This document shows, one piece after another, positions 36,647 to 49,165 of a stretch of 64,000 nucleotides of DNA. The position numbers and the translations under genes were made by a program. The stretch comes from Strix aluco. Its lineage: Eukaryota; Chordata; Aves; Strigiformes; Strigidae. Below the pieces are notes generated by a model. It was given only the letters and a program-made list of their open reading frames with translations. It made no database searches and was not told where the DNA came from. The DNA lies in contig NC_133935.1 in the NCBI RefSeq assembly GCF_031877795.1, positions 76,898,303-76,962,302 of the forward strand. Reading direction: 5' to 3'. Numbering within the stretch: the stretch's first letter is position 1; each line of letters begins with the position of its first letter.

Positions 36647-39028
36647 TGTGTTATTAAACACTATACTTATTTCTCAAGGTCTATACAGATTCATTCACCC
36701 AAACTAAATCGAAAGGATTAAATATTTATAAGCCCGTACTTTTGCTTTGCCTTGAGGTAAATAAAGCCCACTATCAGATAATCTCTGCAGCAAGAGCATT
36801 ATCTGAAGTTCACTACAATTCTTTAAACATTAATTATAAATTCAGTGGGATCAAGATAAGGGTCTAAATAAGAACTTTATATCCTTTCTGTTGAAAAGTA
36901 CTACAGTTTGGAGGAAACCTTGCTTTTCTCTCTGTATCTTTCAGTTTCTTCTCATGTAAGTTCTATCAAATTTTATGAGATTTTGGTATATTAAAGCTGG
37001 AAAGGTGTTTATTAATCAATGAGTATATTAAACGAAATTAAAGAAGGAATGATTAATCTGTCAGGCTCTTGACTATTTGTTGTCAACCTATGCTTGATTG
37101 CTGTATGACTTCTTTATATGTTTATGGCAATGAACTGATTCAATACTACTTTCATAATGAACACATTTCCTACTATCAAGGACCTGTCATTCCACAATTC
37201 TACACTGCTATGCAGAGATGATGCACTGGTTCAGTTAAGGACGAGTTACCAGGGTTCTGTGAGAAGATGTAGCTCTACTTATTTATGTTGTTTCCCTAGC
37301 AGTTTATCTATACAAGAACCCATGCGGAGGAAATGAACTTGGAAGAGCAGAAAGAGGGTTTGGAAACAAGCCACCTTTAACAAGAAGATGAAATATCTTC
37401 ACTGTTATTTAATAGTGAGGAAGGCTCCATGGAAGAGTTAAAGCTTTAATTTTTGCATATTTATTGTGTGAAGAGACAGAAGTATTTTGGAAAAATTCTC
37501 TACCTAACTAGGCTTTGGAACAAAAGTTCTGACAAAAAAGAATCTTGAGAGATTAATTAGTATCAAATTCAGGACAATCATGTTGGTAACAGGCACTGAT
37601 TAACAACTTAAGTTATAAAAACATTTCTTATTAAACAACACTTGTTCAGTGTTCAGTATTGTTTTGAATCAAATTTAATTTTCACTCTTCTCAGATTCAG
37701 CCTTTTGTATACTTGTTTCACAGATTGACAGCATATATCCTGATAAAAAGTAGTAACCAAGCTAGCCTTGAAGCACAAAAGACTGCATGACAAGTAATAG
37801 AGGCCTTATTTTATGATTTAGCATAAAAAAATCTGCTTCTTGATAAAATTCACCACTGTAATTCAGTTTATACATATTAAAAGCAGGAACCTAAGGGCAG
37901 ATATGGAAATCTTATTTTTTAACACAACTTATAATTCACTTCTTCACTACTATAAAATATTTCTGTGGATATAAGAAAGTTTAAGGAGGAAAAAAAAGAT
38001 CAGAGTAAAAAGATACTAATATCTGCAACACCAGTTTCTATAAAGAAACCACAAACTAGCCTAAATTACAAAAAAGTTTCCTCACTGATTTGTTTTTACA
38101 TGATTGTCCATTACAGTATTTTGGAATATTTGCTGGTGAATATTAGGGGCCAGCTATTTTGAAAGAAGGGACACCACAAAAGTATAATTAATTTGAAATT
38201 ATATTACAATTCCTGTATGTCAGTAATTAACATTCTTGGTCTCATCCTGGAAGTGAAAGAGAGAATGCAAAGAAAGACCATAAATTATCCTTAATATCAA
38301 CAGATTTCTCTTCAGGATACAGTGAAAAAATAATAGTAGAGATAGTAAAGAAGCTTCTTTTATAGCTTCCCTTCAGCAGATTTATACATATATATAAGGC
38401 TTTTTAGTGTACTTTAGAGACAGAGATACATATATCTGATTGTAAAGCCTTTGGCTTTTACAGTATAGATTAAGCACACCGAAATGCTACAGTTCCATCT
38501 AGTTTAAGACCTTATTACCATTGGGAGAAGAGAAAATTCACACTGCTGCAATGTGGTGTTTACTGATGCAGGTGTATTTTTTCAGATATATTGTTGACAT
38601 TTTTCTGTCAAATTACTGCTTTGGCATAAGAAAGAGCAAATAAGCATTAATACAAAGTACTAAGCAACATTTTCTGCAGTGGAAAAAGCAGGAAGAAAAG
38701 CAGAGTTGGCAGGACACTATCAGTGAGCTAAATTATTTGGATTTTTGAATTCTAGAATTCAGTTTTGTAAATAAATTACTCTATAGCTATCTTAGAGACA
38801 TAGTAAAAAATTTCTAAACTAAAATACATGTATTGCATAAGGGTCAATAGCATATATGATCACTAATCTGTAGTTTCACAAATCATTTACAATATATTAC
38901 AGAAGTTTTTGCAAACAGGTGTGTCGAACTTTGAAGACCTCCCAGATTTCTTATTTCAGCTTTTTCCAACCTTCCTATTAGTATTAGACTTTCAGACTAC
39001 AAACAAATATTTCTAAATTTGAATATTA
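36647..39028. other. A+T-rich intergenic DNA without a recognised gene
   Basis: No recognised gene or repeat. It would contain the 3' UTR of the exon-like ORF at 39029-39350 if that exon is real; no clear AATAAA on the minus strand was noticed close downstream. Confidence 0.6.
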
Positions 39029-39350
39029 TTAACTAGAAAATTGATCAGCATACTGAAAATGAAAGCTTTTTTGTCTGTCTTTTTTTTTGGTTTCAACTTT
39101 GCTAAATGTGATTCTCGTTTTGTACAATGCCGAATATTTCTGTGTTGGCTGATCATGACCCATCTGCATTATGTAACTGTCAAAAGCCTGTCTTGGCCTT
39201 GGATCATGTTGAAAGCAACTATTGTACAGAGGGTCACTTGCCATTTTTATGTAATTGTCCAGAGAATGTCCTAGTTCACATTTAAATGACTCTACGATAC
39301 GAAATTTCTCCCAGCATTCAGTCAAGCTTTTGTCTTGCTCTGAATAGTTC
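39029..39350 (-). CDS. Exon-like ORF, candidate terminal coding exon of an unrecognised gene
   Basis: On the minus strand a pyrimidine-rich tract ending CTTTTTAATAG is followed by a frame that stays open for 106 residues to a TAG stop at 39029. If the AG at 39351-39352 is an acceptor, the exon begins with the last base of a split codon, then NYSEQDKSLTECWEKF. Composition is protein-like (DKSLTECWEKFRIVESF, DPRPRQAFDSY, a lysine-rich tail) with no low-complexity bias except KKK, no signal peptide and no membrane segment. I do not recognise the family. The same frame continues open upstream of the acceptor to about 39469, but that part is hydrophobic and looks intronic. Possible partners are the orphan CpG island 3 kb upstream on the same strand and ORFs near 39.8-40.0 kb. 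It could be a real exon, a retro-pseudogene or chance. Confidence 0.35.
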
Positions 39351-41148
39351 CTATTAAAAAGCAGAAATGTATGAATAGAGAGATACCCCACCGCCGGTTT
39401 CAACCCACTGGAGGCTGTAACATGCTTGTGAATAAACAATATATATACATATATAAAGAGGAAGTTCAAATGAAAAAGTTTGGTGTGAAAAATAACATTT
39501 ATATTTGGATAGGCTAGGCTGCTGTGGCCAAGTCAGTACTGCAACACCTATTCCTGAGAAAACTGCCATGTTTCTATGATACCTTTATTATTTCTCGTCC
39601 CTGAAATCTGGGTTGTTTGCTCTCTTATTATGGCTTAAATAGGGCATAGCCAGCTATGAACGTTCATTACTGTTTTGTATCTGCGGACACTGGTAGAGGA
39701 TATCTGGGTTACACAGACACTTTCAAACTGTGCTGAGGAGCCAGAGGAGCTGGGGAGTCGATGCTGCAGTTTAGGCAAGGTACCGCAGTACGCCCAACTT
39801 TCTAAGCCCTCCTTGAAGCACAGTAATGCCAAGCGTTTTTCTTGCATGGCCCTGTTAGCTCAGAAATTGCCATGCTCCTGACCACTGCACAGTGTGGGCA
39901 TTCCCTGTGTAAAATCAACTGACTATCAGTGCTGGTCACGGTGTCCTTCATCTCTGTAATCTCCATGGCTGAGTCACATAGTCGCGTCACATGTTCACCC
40001 ATGATGCCATAACCGGAAAGCACTATCTGTTCTCTCTCCGGTTCTCATTGTCATATTTACCAATTACATATACTATCCTGTTTAGACATCAGATGACAGA
40101 ATGAAGAGTCAGACTACTCTGCACAATAATATAACTACAAAAGTGAATTTTTAATGCTAACACCAGCTTCTCTTTTCTGCCAGTCATCAAGACCTGAAAC
40201 ATTAGTAACTAAAAATCAAAATTCAGCAGCCAGATCTAGTAAAACGCTTGGTAAACCTGGTAGACACTGTACTGCATATTTACGTGTCCATACTTCTCTT
40301 TTTCAATGGCTTCTACGTGATTTTTTATCAGTAACATAAATCAAGCTTTGAACTATAACTGCAAGGCCTACCACCTGATAGGCTAGAAATGAGCTAAAAG
40401 CGAATTCAAAGGAACATGAAAGTTGCCAGGTATCTCCACCACGTTCCATAATGAATTAAAAGGTTCCTTTTATTCAAATTACAGAATTCTGTATCGCAGC
40501 TATCTGTGGCAAGTCACACAGCTTTAGTTTAACTAAGGGACAATCATGCTGCTTTGGGAATCAGCTTCACTTGTGGGATCTTTCTCAAGATCACTGAGGC
40601 AATTTGTAATCTCTCATTAGAAGAGATTTGCTACAGTTCATTCCTAAATTATTTTATTATAGGTATACAGACATTAAGGAAGTATAAAAACCAGATTACC
40701 TAGTTTGATTTTCCATCTATCACTGATCCTTAAATTACGTACCTGTCATCCGAGAGAGAAAGTTTCAAGAGTCTCCTCAGTGCATTGCCTGGCATGAGGT
40801 GGCTGCTCTGAACTCACGCCTTCGTCTCGGTAAAACACAGTGCAAAACCTTCTGAAGAGACTGTCCAAGCCACCACGAGATGACACAGTGCAGCCACCTC
40901 CTCCTGTTGCTGCTCACATTCCTCATCCCTTTTAGTAGAGAATTCTCCCTGAGCATTTTTATAATGATTTATACACTTACTGTAGATTTTCAACTTCCTT
41001 GTTTTGGTGTGTTCACCCTAGCTCTGTAAGTACTATTTCAATATCGGCCTCATTAAAACTTCAAGAAGAGATAAAATTGCCTCTTCATACACATATTCTT
41101 TATTTAGCTATATAAACATTTTTTTCCCCCCAGGGTCCAGAATTACAA
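39351..41148. other. Intergenic or possible intron, with a less A+T-rich patch at 39.66-40.03 kb
   Basis: The patch 39660-40030 has overlapping minus-strand frames (39635-39847 and 39802-40023) that look somewhat protein-like but match nothing I know. It lies upstream of the exon-like ORF on the same strand. The rest shows nothing recognisable. Confidence 0.4.
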
Positions 41149-41350
41149 TCATTCTAGGTCACTCTGTGTAACTGCCTTTGGCTCATCATTAATTAATGTT
41201 TTATTGGCCTCTGTATCATATGCAAGTTTTATCAGATATGGTCTAATAATTAATTCAAAGTTATCAACCACAATGTTGAACAGAACAGAAATGAGTCCTG
41301 TTTTCTGCAGAACCCTTCCACAGATCCCATCCATCGGTGAAAATCTGGAC
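41149..41350 (-). pseudogene. Very old CR1/L2-like reverse-transcriptase fossil
   Basis: The minus-strand frame reads GLISVLFNIVVDNFELIIR, then LIKLAYDTEANK. This lines up with the CR1 RT segment that reads [12 protein letters not shown] and then [12 protein letters not shown], with LFNI, D, L, K, A and DT in register. One catalytic Asp is replaced (AYD in place of ADD). Divergence is far greater than in the two young CR1 copies here, so it is either a very old CR1 or a related LINE clade. No ends are visible. The call rests on about 40 aligned residues. Confidence 0.6.
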
Positions 41351-42239
41351 ATAATATTTACATAAATGTCACAAATCACAAAAATACATGTCTATATAAA
41401 GATACACAATTTTATACATGTTTTAAAAATCTGACAGCTCACTTCTCTTAAATCCCTCTAAAGTCTGAATCATGGATAAAGCATATTGCTGCGTTTTCAA
41501 TCTGAAAGTCATGGAATACTTAGTGAAAAACCTTACAGGTTTTCAAAAAAAAGTTTAAAATATTTATTTTTAGAAAATAAAATTCAGTAAAATGTTGATT
41601 GGAATCGATTATATTTCTACCTTTTAATTCTTAAGGAAATTAATCGTGTGTCTGTTTTCTGTTATTTTGGCTCAGGCTGACCAGCCTGCTATAACAAGGG
41701 ATATCTCAGCAGTGCTATTTCAATGTTAATATCATATTTTTTAAAAAATTATATTTCTATATGTATCACCCTATTGCCTTTTTTAATAGATGACACAGTA
41801 ACATCAGATCTGTTTTTGCAGAAACGGAAACTCATTGTAGAAACCTACTGTTTATACATTAATTGAACACACTTCAGAGTAGCTCTGGAAATGAAAAAGC
41901 ACAATACAGCCCAAACTCATGCCAACTTTGTCTAGAGAAAACAGGGCTTGTGATGGGACTCCAAGATGTGAAGGAAGCATAGATCAGTGAGAGAGAAGGC
42001 TTATTTAAGATGAAGGAAACCTACCAAATGCATTGGTCAGTTTATAATTTATGAGTTTATAAGGTTTTTGGTTTTGTTTGTTTGTATGTGGTTTGGTTTT
42101 TGTTTGGTTGTTCTGTTTTTGTAAAAATACAGTTTGTGGATTCCAAACTGTTTTGCTCACTGCTTATCTGGTTTGAGTCTCAAACACAGTTCTGGGGGAT
42201 CACTGCCCCACCGCTTGCAGATCTGCTCTGAAAGCAGAA

Positions 42240-42700
42240 CCTCAGGCTGCAGCCCAGCCCACCCATGGGAGAGGGCGGGCGGGCTGTGAGCCTCAGGAAG
42301 TGGCAACTTGTGAACTGCAGCTATTCACTGACATCATCGTCCTCACGCAGCAGCAGGAAAGGGGCTGCGGAGAGCTGTAATGGTTCCTCCGCTGACAGGC
42401 TGCGGCGAGCCCTGCAAGCCGGGGGCGAGCAGCGCAGGGAGCCCGGCGAGCGCCCGCCCGCAGCCCGCAGCCCCCAGCCGCGCCCGAAGGCGTCGCGCCA
42501 GCACGATGGCGCTTCAACCGCTGCCACTTCTCCCTTGTTAACAAGGGTCTCTGTCCCGCTGACAACGACCCGTTCAATGTGCCAGCACCGGGCCTGGGCC
42601 TCCACCAGCTCCCAGTCACCGCAGCTGCGCTGCGCGGTCGCGGCCGCAGCTCCAGCTCCCTCCGGCTGCCTCCGGCTCCTTGGCCCTAGCTGTAATACTT
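42240..42700. promoter_or_regulatory. Orphan CpG island, possible promoter of an unannotated transcript
   Basis: A CpG-dense block (especially 42400-42500) lies isolated in A+T-rich intergenic DNA, about 12 kb upstream of the GNAI1 start. It is not flanked by LTR or CR1 ends that I can see. A good donor for + strand transcription (CTGATG|GTGAGG) lies at about 42906. On the minus strand GC|GTGAGG lies near 42336. It could drive a lncRNA in either direction or act as an enhancer. The 198-codon + strand ORF (42265-42861) has no recognisable domain and is probably a by-product of composition. Confidence 0.6.
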
Positions 42701-42906
42701 TGCTTTCTCTAGAGTGCTCGAGATCTTCTGATCATAATTCTTGTTTGCAACTTGGTCCCACTAATTTAGGGAATAGTTGGACGTCGGGCTCCTTTGGCTC
42801 TAATTCCATTTTCAGCTTTTTTAACCAGCGAAGTACCTTGCGGAGCACTCTGCGCTGCTGACCTGCATTGCCTGACCTTGGCCTGAGTTTCTGTGAAGCT
42901 CTGATG

Positions 42907-45900
42907 GTGAGGGCAGTGGTCATTCTGCACACAAACATTAGCATTCTGCAGTAACAAGTAGTACTCAGTCTTTCCTGTTTAAATTCCTGATAGCTCTTTC
43001 TCATCTAAACACATTTCCTGGTTTTGTTCCATTAGGCAGTTTTATCAATGCACAGTTTTCTTAATCTGAGTTCCTCAAATTTTTGCAGCAAAGGCACACA
43101 ATTTAGCTTTATAGTTCTGTTTCAGCTAGGGAAATACCTGGATCTTCCATGTGCCTCTCATGAGAGAAGCTGAAAACATCATCTACTTTCTTGGGAACAA
43201 AACCTGGATATACCAGGGAAAACTCAACATGATGGATTAACTGCGTAGAATAATTTGCCAGATTATTCCATCAGGTGATCTTGTGGCAGACAAGGAAGAA
43301 TTATTTTTGCATACTGGAGAGGAGAAGAAATTATTTTGTTAGGCAAGGCATTTTATTTCTAGAGTCTTTTAGTGCTTTCTTCAACGCTGTGTAATCCAAA
43401 GTCACAACCGAGTTTTACGGGTATCGATGAAAGTGTTCTTCCTTCCTTACAGTGGATTTGGTATTTGGCATTAATGTTGACAGAATTTAGCTAATATATA
43501 TTATTTTTATTGCTAACCATAACATTCTTAAGACACAATATTACTGAAAATAATTTCTGTTATTTTACAAATAGATTTTATGCCTGCTTCAACATTGCAT
43601 TTTTATAAAAAACATTGTTTGTGTTACTTGATTTTATTCTGTTAACACAATAGAGTCAACTAACTTTATTCAAGAAAAAAAAAATCTTCTGTCAGAATCC
43701 TCCTGTGGTATGTGTGATTATTTTTTTGTGAGACTTAAACAGATCAACAGAATACTCCAAGGCAAAACTTCTTAGATTTCAAAGGGAAGATTATATTCGA
43801 AATGTAATTTATAATACCATGCACCATTAGACATAATGTATTATTCAGCTAAATACTGTAATGGTATTCAATTCACAATGAAAATTAAAAATTAAAAACT
43901 TTGCAGCTATTGATTTTCTGTATTCTGCACAGATATTGAGAAAAGTGAGGAAGTCTGAAAAAAAATAGCAGTCCGTTTAAGGACAAGTTTTAAGGACATT
44001 GAACATGTAAACAAACAATAGAATGAATGGCATTACCCTGGCAACTTGGAATAATTTATATTGAAGTGAAGCAAATGCCAAGGCAAACAAAGGAGCACTG
44101 AAATATAACCAAGTGCTGGGTTTACTTGTTCCTGTTCAGAAGATGAAGGAACAAGCATTAGAAACCGCTGTTTCCTGTAATGAGGCTAATATCTGTTTTG
44201 CTCTGAGTAATTATTCATTTCATATAAATCAACAAAATAAAACCCATCTTGTCACCACATAAGAGAATAGCCTGCATGTTTATCCACATCTCTATGATGA
44301 CAGGAAGTGTTCTGCTTTTTTTTAGGCAATTTAAGGAGATACTTAAATGAAAAAAATTAATCAGTCCACAGAAACACAAAATTTTGAATGGAGATGGAAA
44401 TTAACTTAGATGTTATGATTTCAAGGCCTAAACTGTGAGCTTACCTTTCTTCCCAATTCGCTTAGGATCAGATTTTAGACAAAAAAGTTATAATGACTTT
44501 CTTCATTTACCCAGTAAAAATGATGTTTTTGCAACACAGTGTCAGCATAATCTAACTACATAAGAATTTTGAAACATGCTGAGCACCTTGACTGTAGATC
44601 ATGAATGCACTTAAACACATGAAGCACTCGAGCAGTTCCAAAAGGGAAATTCTGCCTGTACTGAAGTACAGTAATGGTAAAGTAATAGTAATGGTAACGT
44701 CTCCATTGACTTCAGTGTACCCAGGATTTGAACCATGAACTTTGCTGCTTTTAATGAACTGCTTAAAACTAAGGTTTGTTGGTTTATTTAGATCGACTGG
44801 TGGAGCAAAGGAAGAAAAGACAAGCTTTAGGACACACAACCCCTTATTCAGAAGCAGCAGAATTCAAAACCAATTACAAGCTAAGTGGAAGCAAGCACAG
44901 ATGTTAAGTATGACTCTGGATTGAATCTGGGACCTTGTATGACTGAGAACACACAGGAACATTTTGAAGATTCAGCATACATGTAAACATAAAACCATGG
45001 CAAATGTCTTCCTTCAGACCTGCTTCATGTTGCTGCTCCGTAACAATCACTGAAAGGAGGTAGGCAGTTTTACAATTTTCTTCTCCATCTGTTGTAATCA
45101 AGAGAATCCTTTAGACTCATAGTAATAGAATCCCAGGTTCTAGTATTAGACTGTATGTCATCATGCCTGGGGAAGAGAAGGACAAACCCACTTTCATTCA
45201 GAATTATTTTACTTGGTATTTATTGATCAGTACTCAGTTATTCAACATTCTAAAAAGGAAAGACTACTGCCATAACCCACACATAAATATTTGCAAAAAT
45301 AGAAAGGACCACTTATTAAAAAAATATTTTTCATTTAGATGTAAATATCATGTACCTTTCATTTGCAAGAAAACATATTTATTGGATAACATGGTCATGA
45401 TCTACTCCATTCAATCAATAGACTTTACTTGCAATTTATTTTAAATGTGCAATAATTGAAAAAGTCTCTGAATCTCCGTAAGTGATCAGTCCTATTCTTT
45501 GGTTTGTTGATATGTTTTGTCAGCAAAATGGTTGCTGCATTTGTAGTATATTTATAACTATGAATTAAAACCTTCTATTAATACATTATAGAATCTATTT
45601 ATCACAATAATTAATGTTCTTATGCAATTTTCAAGTGCAGCAAAAGAAAACAGACTCTTCAGGGTACCTGCTCATAAGAGCTGCCTTTCAGAGTACACGT
45701 GAGGACTCTAGATATGACAGTCAAGAAGTTGTTCTATTTTCTTATAGTTATTCTGTGCTTATGTGAGAGAAAAATGGAACATTCTTCCTGCAGTAATTTT
45801 CCTGAATATCTTGTTAGTATAACATCTTGGGTAGTTGCTTCACTCATTATACGTTTACGGATCTTGACTGAAGATGTTTATCTTAAATTCATTTAAAAAG

Positions 45901-47169
45901 ACACCAACTTATGATGACCTAGCATGGTAAGAGTAAACATTATACTGATGGGCATTTTTGCATATACACTGATGTTTACTTCCTACAATTCAAAATTGAA
46001 ACAGTCACTACAAAAAAGATTTACTAAAGCTTTACACAAATAGAATGATATCCACTCTATAATTTTTGCTGATGTGACAATTGCGCATGAATATACATAC
46101 TTATGTATCTAATTTTTACTCACATGCAATAACATTTACAAACACAACACTTAGTGGTTCATAGTGCTGTTTAACACTTACTGTGAAATGATTTCAAATT
46201 ATCCATACCTACAAAGGAACAAAGAATAATATAACTGCACAGACCACATCCCAAAGAGGCATGTATTTCATAATATTACATGTTTACCTGATTTTTTTGT
46301 GGTTTATTTTATGTGTAATTCATTCCTGCTATGGGTATACTAAAGGATTATGTTCTGAAGCTCTACAGGAGTTTGTGCTGGCCTCTCAGCACTATGGAAA
46401 CAAATGTGTATCTGTGTGTGTGTGTGTGTGTGTGTCTCCCTCTCACAAATTAATATAATCTTTATTAACAACATGCTCAATTTTTCAATGACTTCTTCTT
46501 TTATTTATACTATGAAGTCCTTATAATGATTAGTTCATTTGCAGCTCAGGGTTAGAACAGACAGTAGATTATGTAGCTTTTTTTGCCGTAATTGTTCAGA
46601 ATTAAATCTAACAAGATAATTGTTCAAAAACATGCAGACTGCACAAAAAGAAATCTGACTTGCTGAACATTTGCTCCTGGCTGTGTCATATTCTAGGAGA
46701 GGACTTATCTACAGTGTTTTGAACACTGAAATCATCAACTTACAGACTTGCACAACTTGTTGGAAACCTGATCTTTTGGAAAGGTTAACATAATATGAAT
46801 TAAATGTCAAATTCCCCTCTGCCCCATTGCTGAACCTTCTCCTGTCAAAATATATGCAGTCCACCTGCAAAGACCTCTGGATTACACTGTGTGCATACAC
46901 AAAGCCGATTCTCCTCCCACATTAGTGTAATTAGCACTGCCTTCATTAAAATTAACAGAACCCTCACTGTGTATTTCAGGGCAGCAGTGAGTACTAGGTC
47001 ATGCATAGCACTCACTGGCCTGTGTGCCGTACATCTCCTCTCCCTCCCAACAGCACCATCCTTGCACAATATACACCTTGGAATCTCCCAAGGCATTGAC
47101 AGTCATTGCTTGCATCCATATTAACAAGCACTATAGTTGTTAGCATGCTACCAAGTTACGGCTTAATCA
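42907..47169. other. A+T-rich intergenic DNA without a recognised gene
   Basis: Follows the orphan CpG island. Contains the (TG)11 microsatellite and otherwise only short chance ORFs. Confidence 0.65.
46413..46434 (+). repeat. (TG)11 microsatellite
   Basis: Eleven uninterrupted TG units, preceded by shorter imperfect TG-rich sequence. Typical dinucleotide microsatellite. Confidence 0.95.
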
Positions 47170-47256
47170 ATTCACAGAATCACAGAATCATCTAGGTTGG
47201 AAAAGACCTTGAAGATCACCTAGTCCAACCATTAACCTAACATTGACAGTTCCCAA

Positions 47257-49165
47257 CTACACCATATCCCTCAGTGCTATGTCAACCCGACTCTTAAACA
47301 CCTCCAGGGATGGGCACTCCACCACCTCCCTGGACAGCCCATTCCAACGCCTAACAACCCGTTCTGTAAAGAAATGCTTCCTAATATCCAGTCTAAACCT
47401 TCCATGGTGCAACTTGAGGCCATTCCCTCTTGTCCTATCACTTGTTACTTGGTTAAAGAGACTCATCCCCAGCTCTCTGCAACCTCCTTTCAGGTAGTTG
47501 TAGAGGGCGATGAGGTCTCTCCTCAGCCTCCTCTTCTCCAGGCTAAACACCCCCAGTTCCCTCAGCCGCTCCTCGTACGACATGTGCTCCAGACCCTGCA
47601 CCAGCTTCGTTGCCCTTCTCTGGACACGCTCGAGTAATTCAATGTCCTTTTTGTAGTGAGGGGCCCAAAACTGAACACAGTCATCGAGGTGCAGCCTCAC
47701 CAGTGCCGAGTACAGGGGTAAGATCACTTCCCTGTCCCTGCTGGCCACGCTATTTCTGATACAAGTCAGGATGCCATTGGCCTTCTTGGCCACCTGGGCA
47801 CACTGCTGGCTCATGTTCAGCCGGCTGTCAGTCAACACCCCCAGGTCCCTCTCTGACTGGCAGCTCTCCAGCCACTCCTCCCCAAGCCTGTAGCACTGCT
47901 GGGGGTTGTTGTGGCTGAAGTGCAGCACCTGGCATTTGGCCTTATTGAAACTCCTACAGTTGGCCTTAGCCCATCGCTCCAGCCTGTCCAGATCTCTCTG
48001 CAGAGCCTCCCTACCCTCGAGCAGATCAACACTCCCACCCAACTTGGTGTCATCTGCAAACTTACTGAGGGTGCACTCGATCCCCTTGTCTACGTCATCA
48101 ATAAAGATGTTAAACAGGAGTGGCCCCAAAACCGAGCCCTGGGGGACACCACTCGTGACCGGCCGCCAACTGGATTTAACTCCGTTCACCACAACTCTTT
48201 GGGCCCGGCCATCCAGCCAGTTTTTTACCCAGCAAAGCGTGTGCCCATCCAAGCCGCGAGCAGCCAGTTTCACCAGGAGAATGCTGTGGGAAACGGTGTC
48301 AAAGGCCTTACTAAAGTCAAGGTAGACAACATCCACAGCCTTTCCCTCATCCAATAAGCAGGTTGCCCTGTTATAGAAGGAGATCAGGTTTGTCAAGCAG
48401 GACCTGCCTTTCATAAACCCATGCTGACTGGGCCTGATCATCTGGTTGTCCCGCATATGTTGTATGATGGTACTCAGGATGAGCTGCTCCATCAGCTTCC
48501 CTGGCACCGAAGTCAAGCTGTCAGGCCTGTAATTTCCCGGATCATCCTTCTGACCCTTCTTATATATGGGCGTCACATTGGCCAGTTTCCAATCTGTCGG
48601 GACCTCCCCGGTCAGCCAGGACTGCTGGTAAATGATGGAAAGCTGTTTGGCGAGCACCCCAGCCAGCTCCTTCAGCACCCTCGGGTGTATCCCATCCGGT
48701 CCCACAGACTTATGTGTGTATTCTATGTGATGCAGTAGGTCACTGACTGTCTCCTGGATTGCGGGAGGGTCGTTCTCCCAGTCTCTGTCTTCTGGCTGAG
48801 GAGGCTGGATTCCCGCAGTACAACTAGTTTTGTTATTAAAGACTGAGGCAAAGAAGGCATTGAGCACCTCAGCCTTTTCCTCATCACTTGTTACCATGTT
48901 TCCTTCTGCGTCTACCAGGGGATGGAGGCTCTCCCTGGTCTTTCTTTTGCTGTTGAAGTACTTACAGAAACATTTCTTGTTATCCTTGACTGCTGAAGCC
49001 AGATTAGTTTCTAGCTGGGCTTTAGATCTCCTGATTTCCACCCTGCATAGCCTCACAGCATCTTTGTAATCATTGTCAGTGGCTAGTGCCTTCTTCCAAA
49101 GGCCGTAAACTCTCCTTTTCTCCCTGAGTTGCAGCCAAAGCTCCCTGTTCAGCCAGGGTGGTCTT
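47257..49165 (-). pseudogene. CR1 ORF2 reverse-transcriptase portion (open frame, no complete N terminus)
   Basis: This is the RNA-directed DNA polymerase part of CR1 ORF2, open down to its stop at 47257. Numbering from a GTG codon at 49056 gives 599 residues, and the same frame continues upstream without a stop to about 49165. RT landmarks in order are LDFSKAFD near residue 246 (first catalytic Asp), GVPQGS near 303 and FADD near 333 (catalytic Asp pair). A family-typical C-terminal region follows, with [12 protein letters not shown] and a conserved [17 protein letters not shown] end. All visible catalytic Asp residues are intact. The endonuclease lies in a different frame upstream, so a frameshift near 49165, plus the 5' truncation, makes the copy non-autonomous. 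Reverse-strand ORFs over the same bases are shadows. Confidence 0.9.

Noticed and set aside
42265..42861. 198-codon + strand ORF over the orphan CpG island
   Set aside because: No recognisable domain, Ser/Arg/Ala-rich composition typical of CpG-island frames, and competing open frames on the other strand. Treated as a by-product of low stop-codon density.
47906..48357. 139- and 148-codon + strand ORFs, and the similar 21997-22416
   Set aside because: Antisense shadows of the CR1 reverse-transcriptase frame, present in both CR1 copies.
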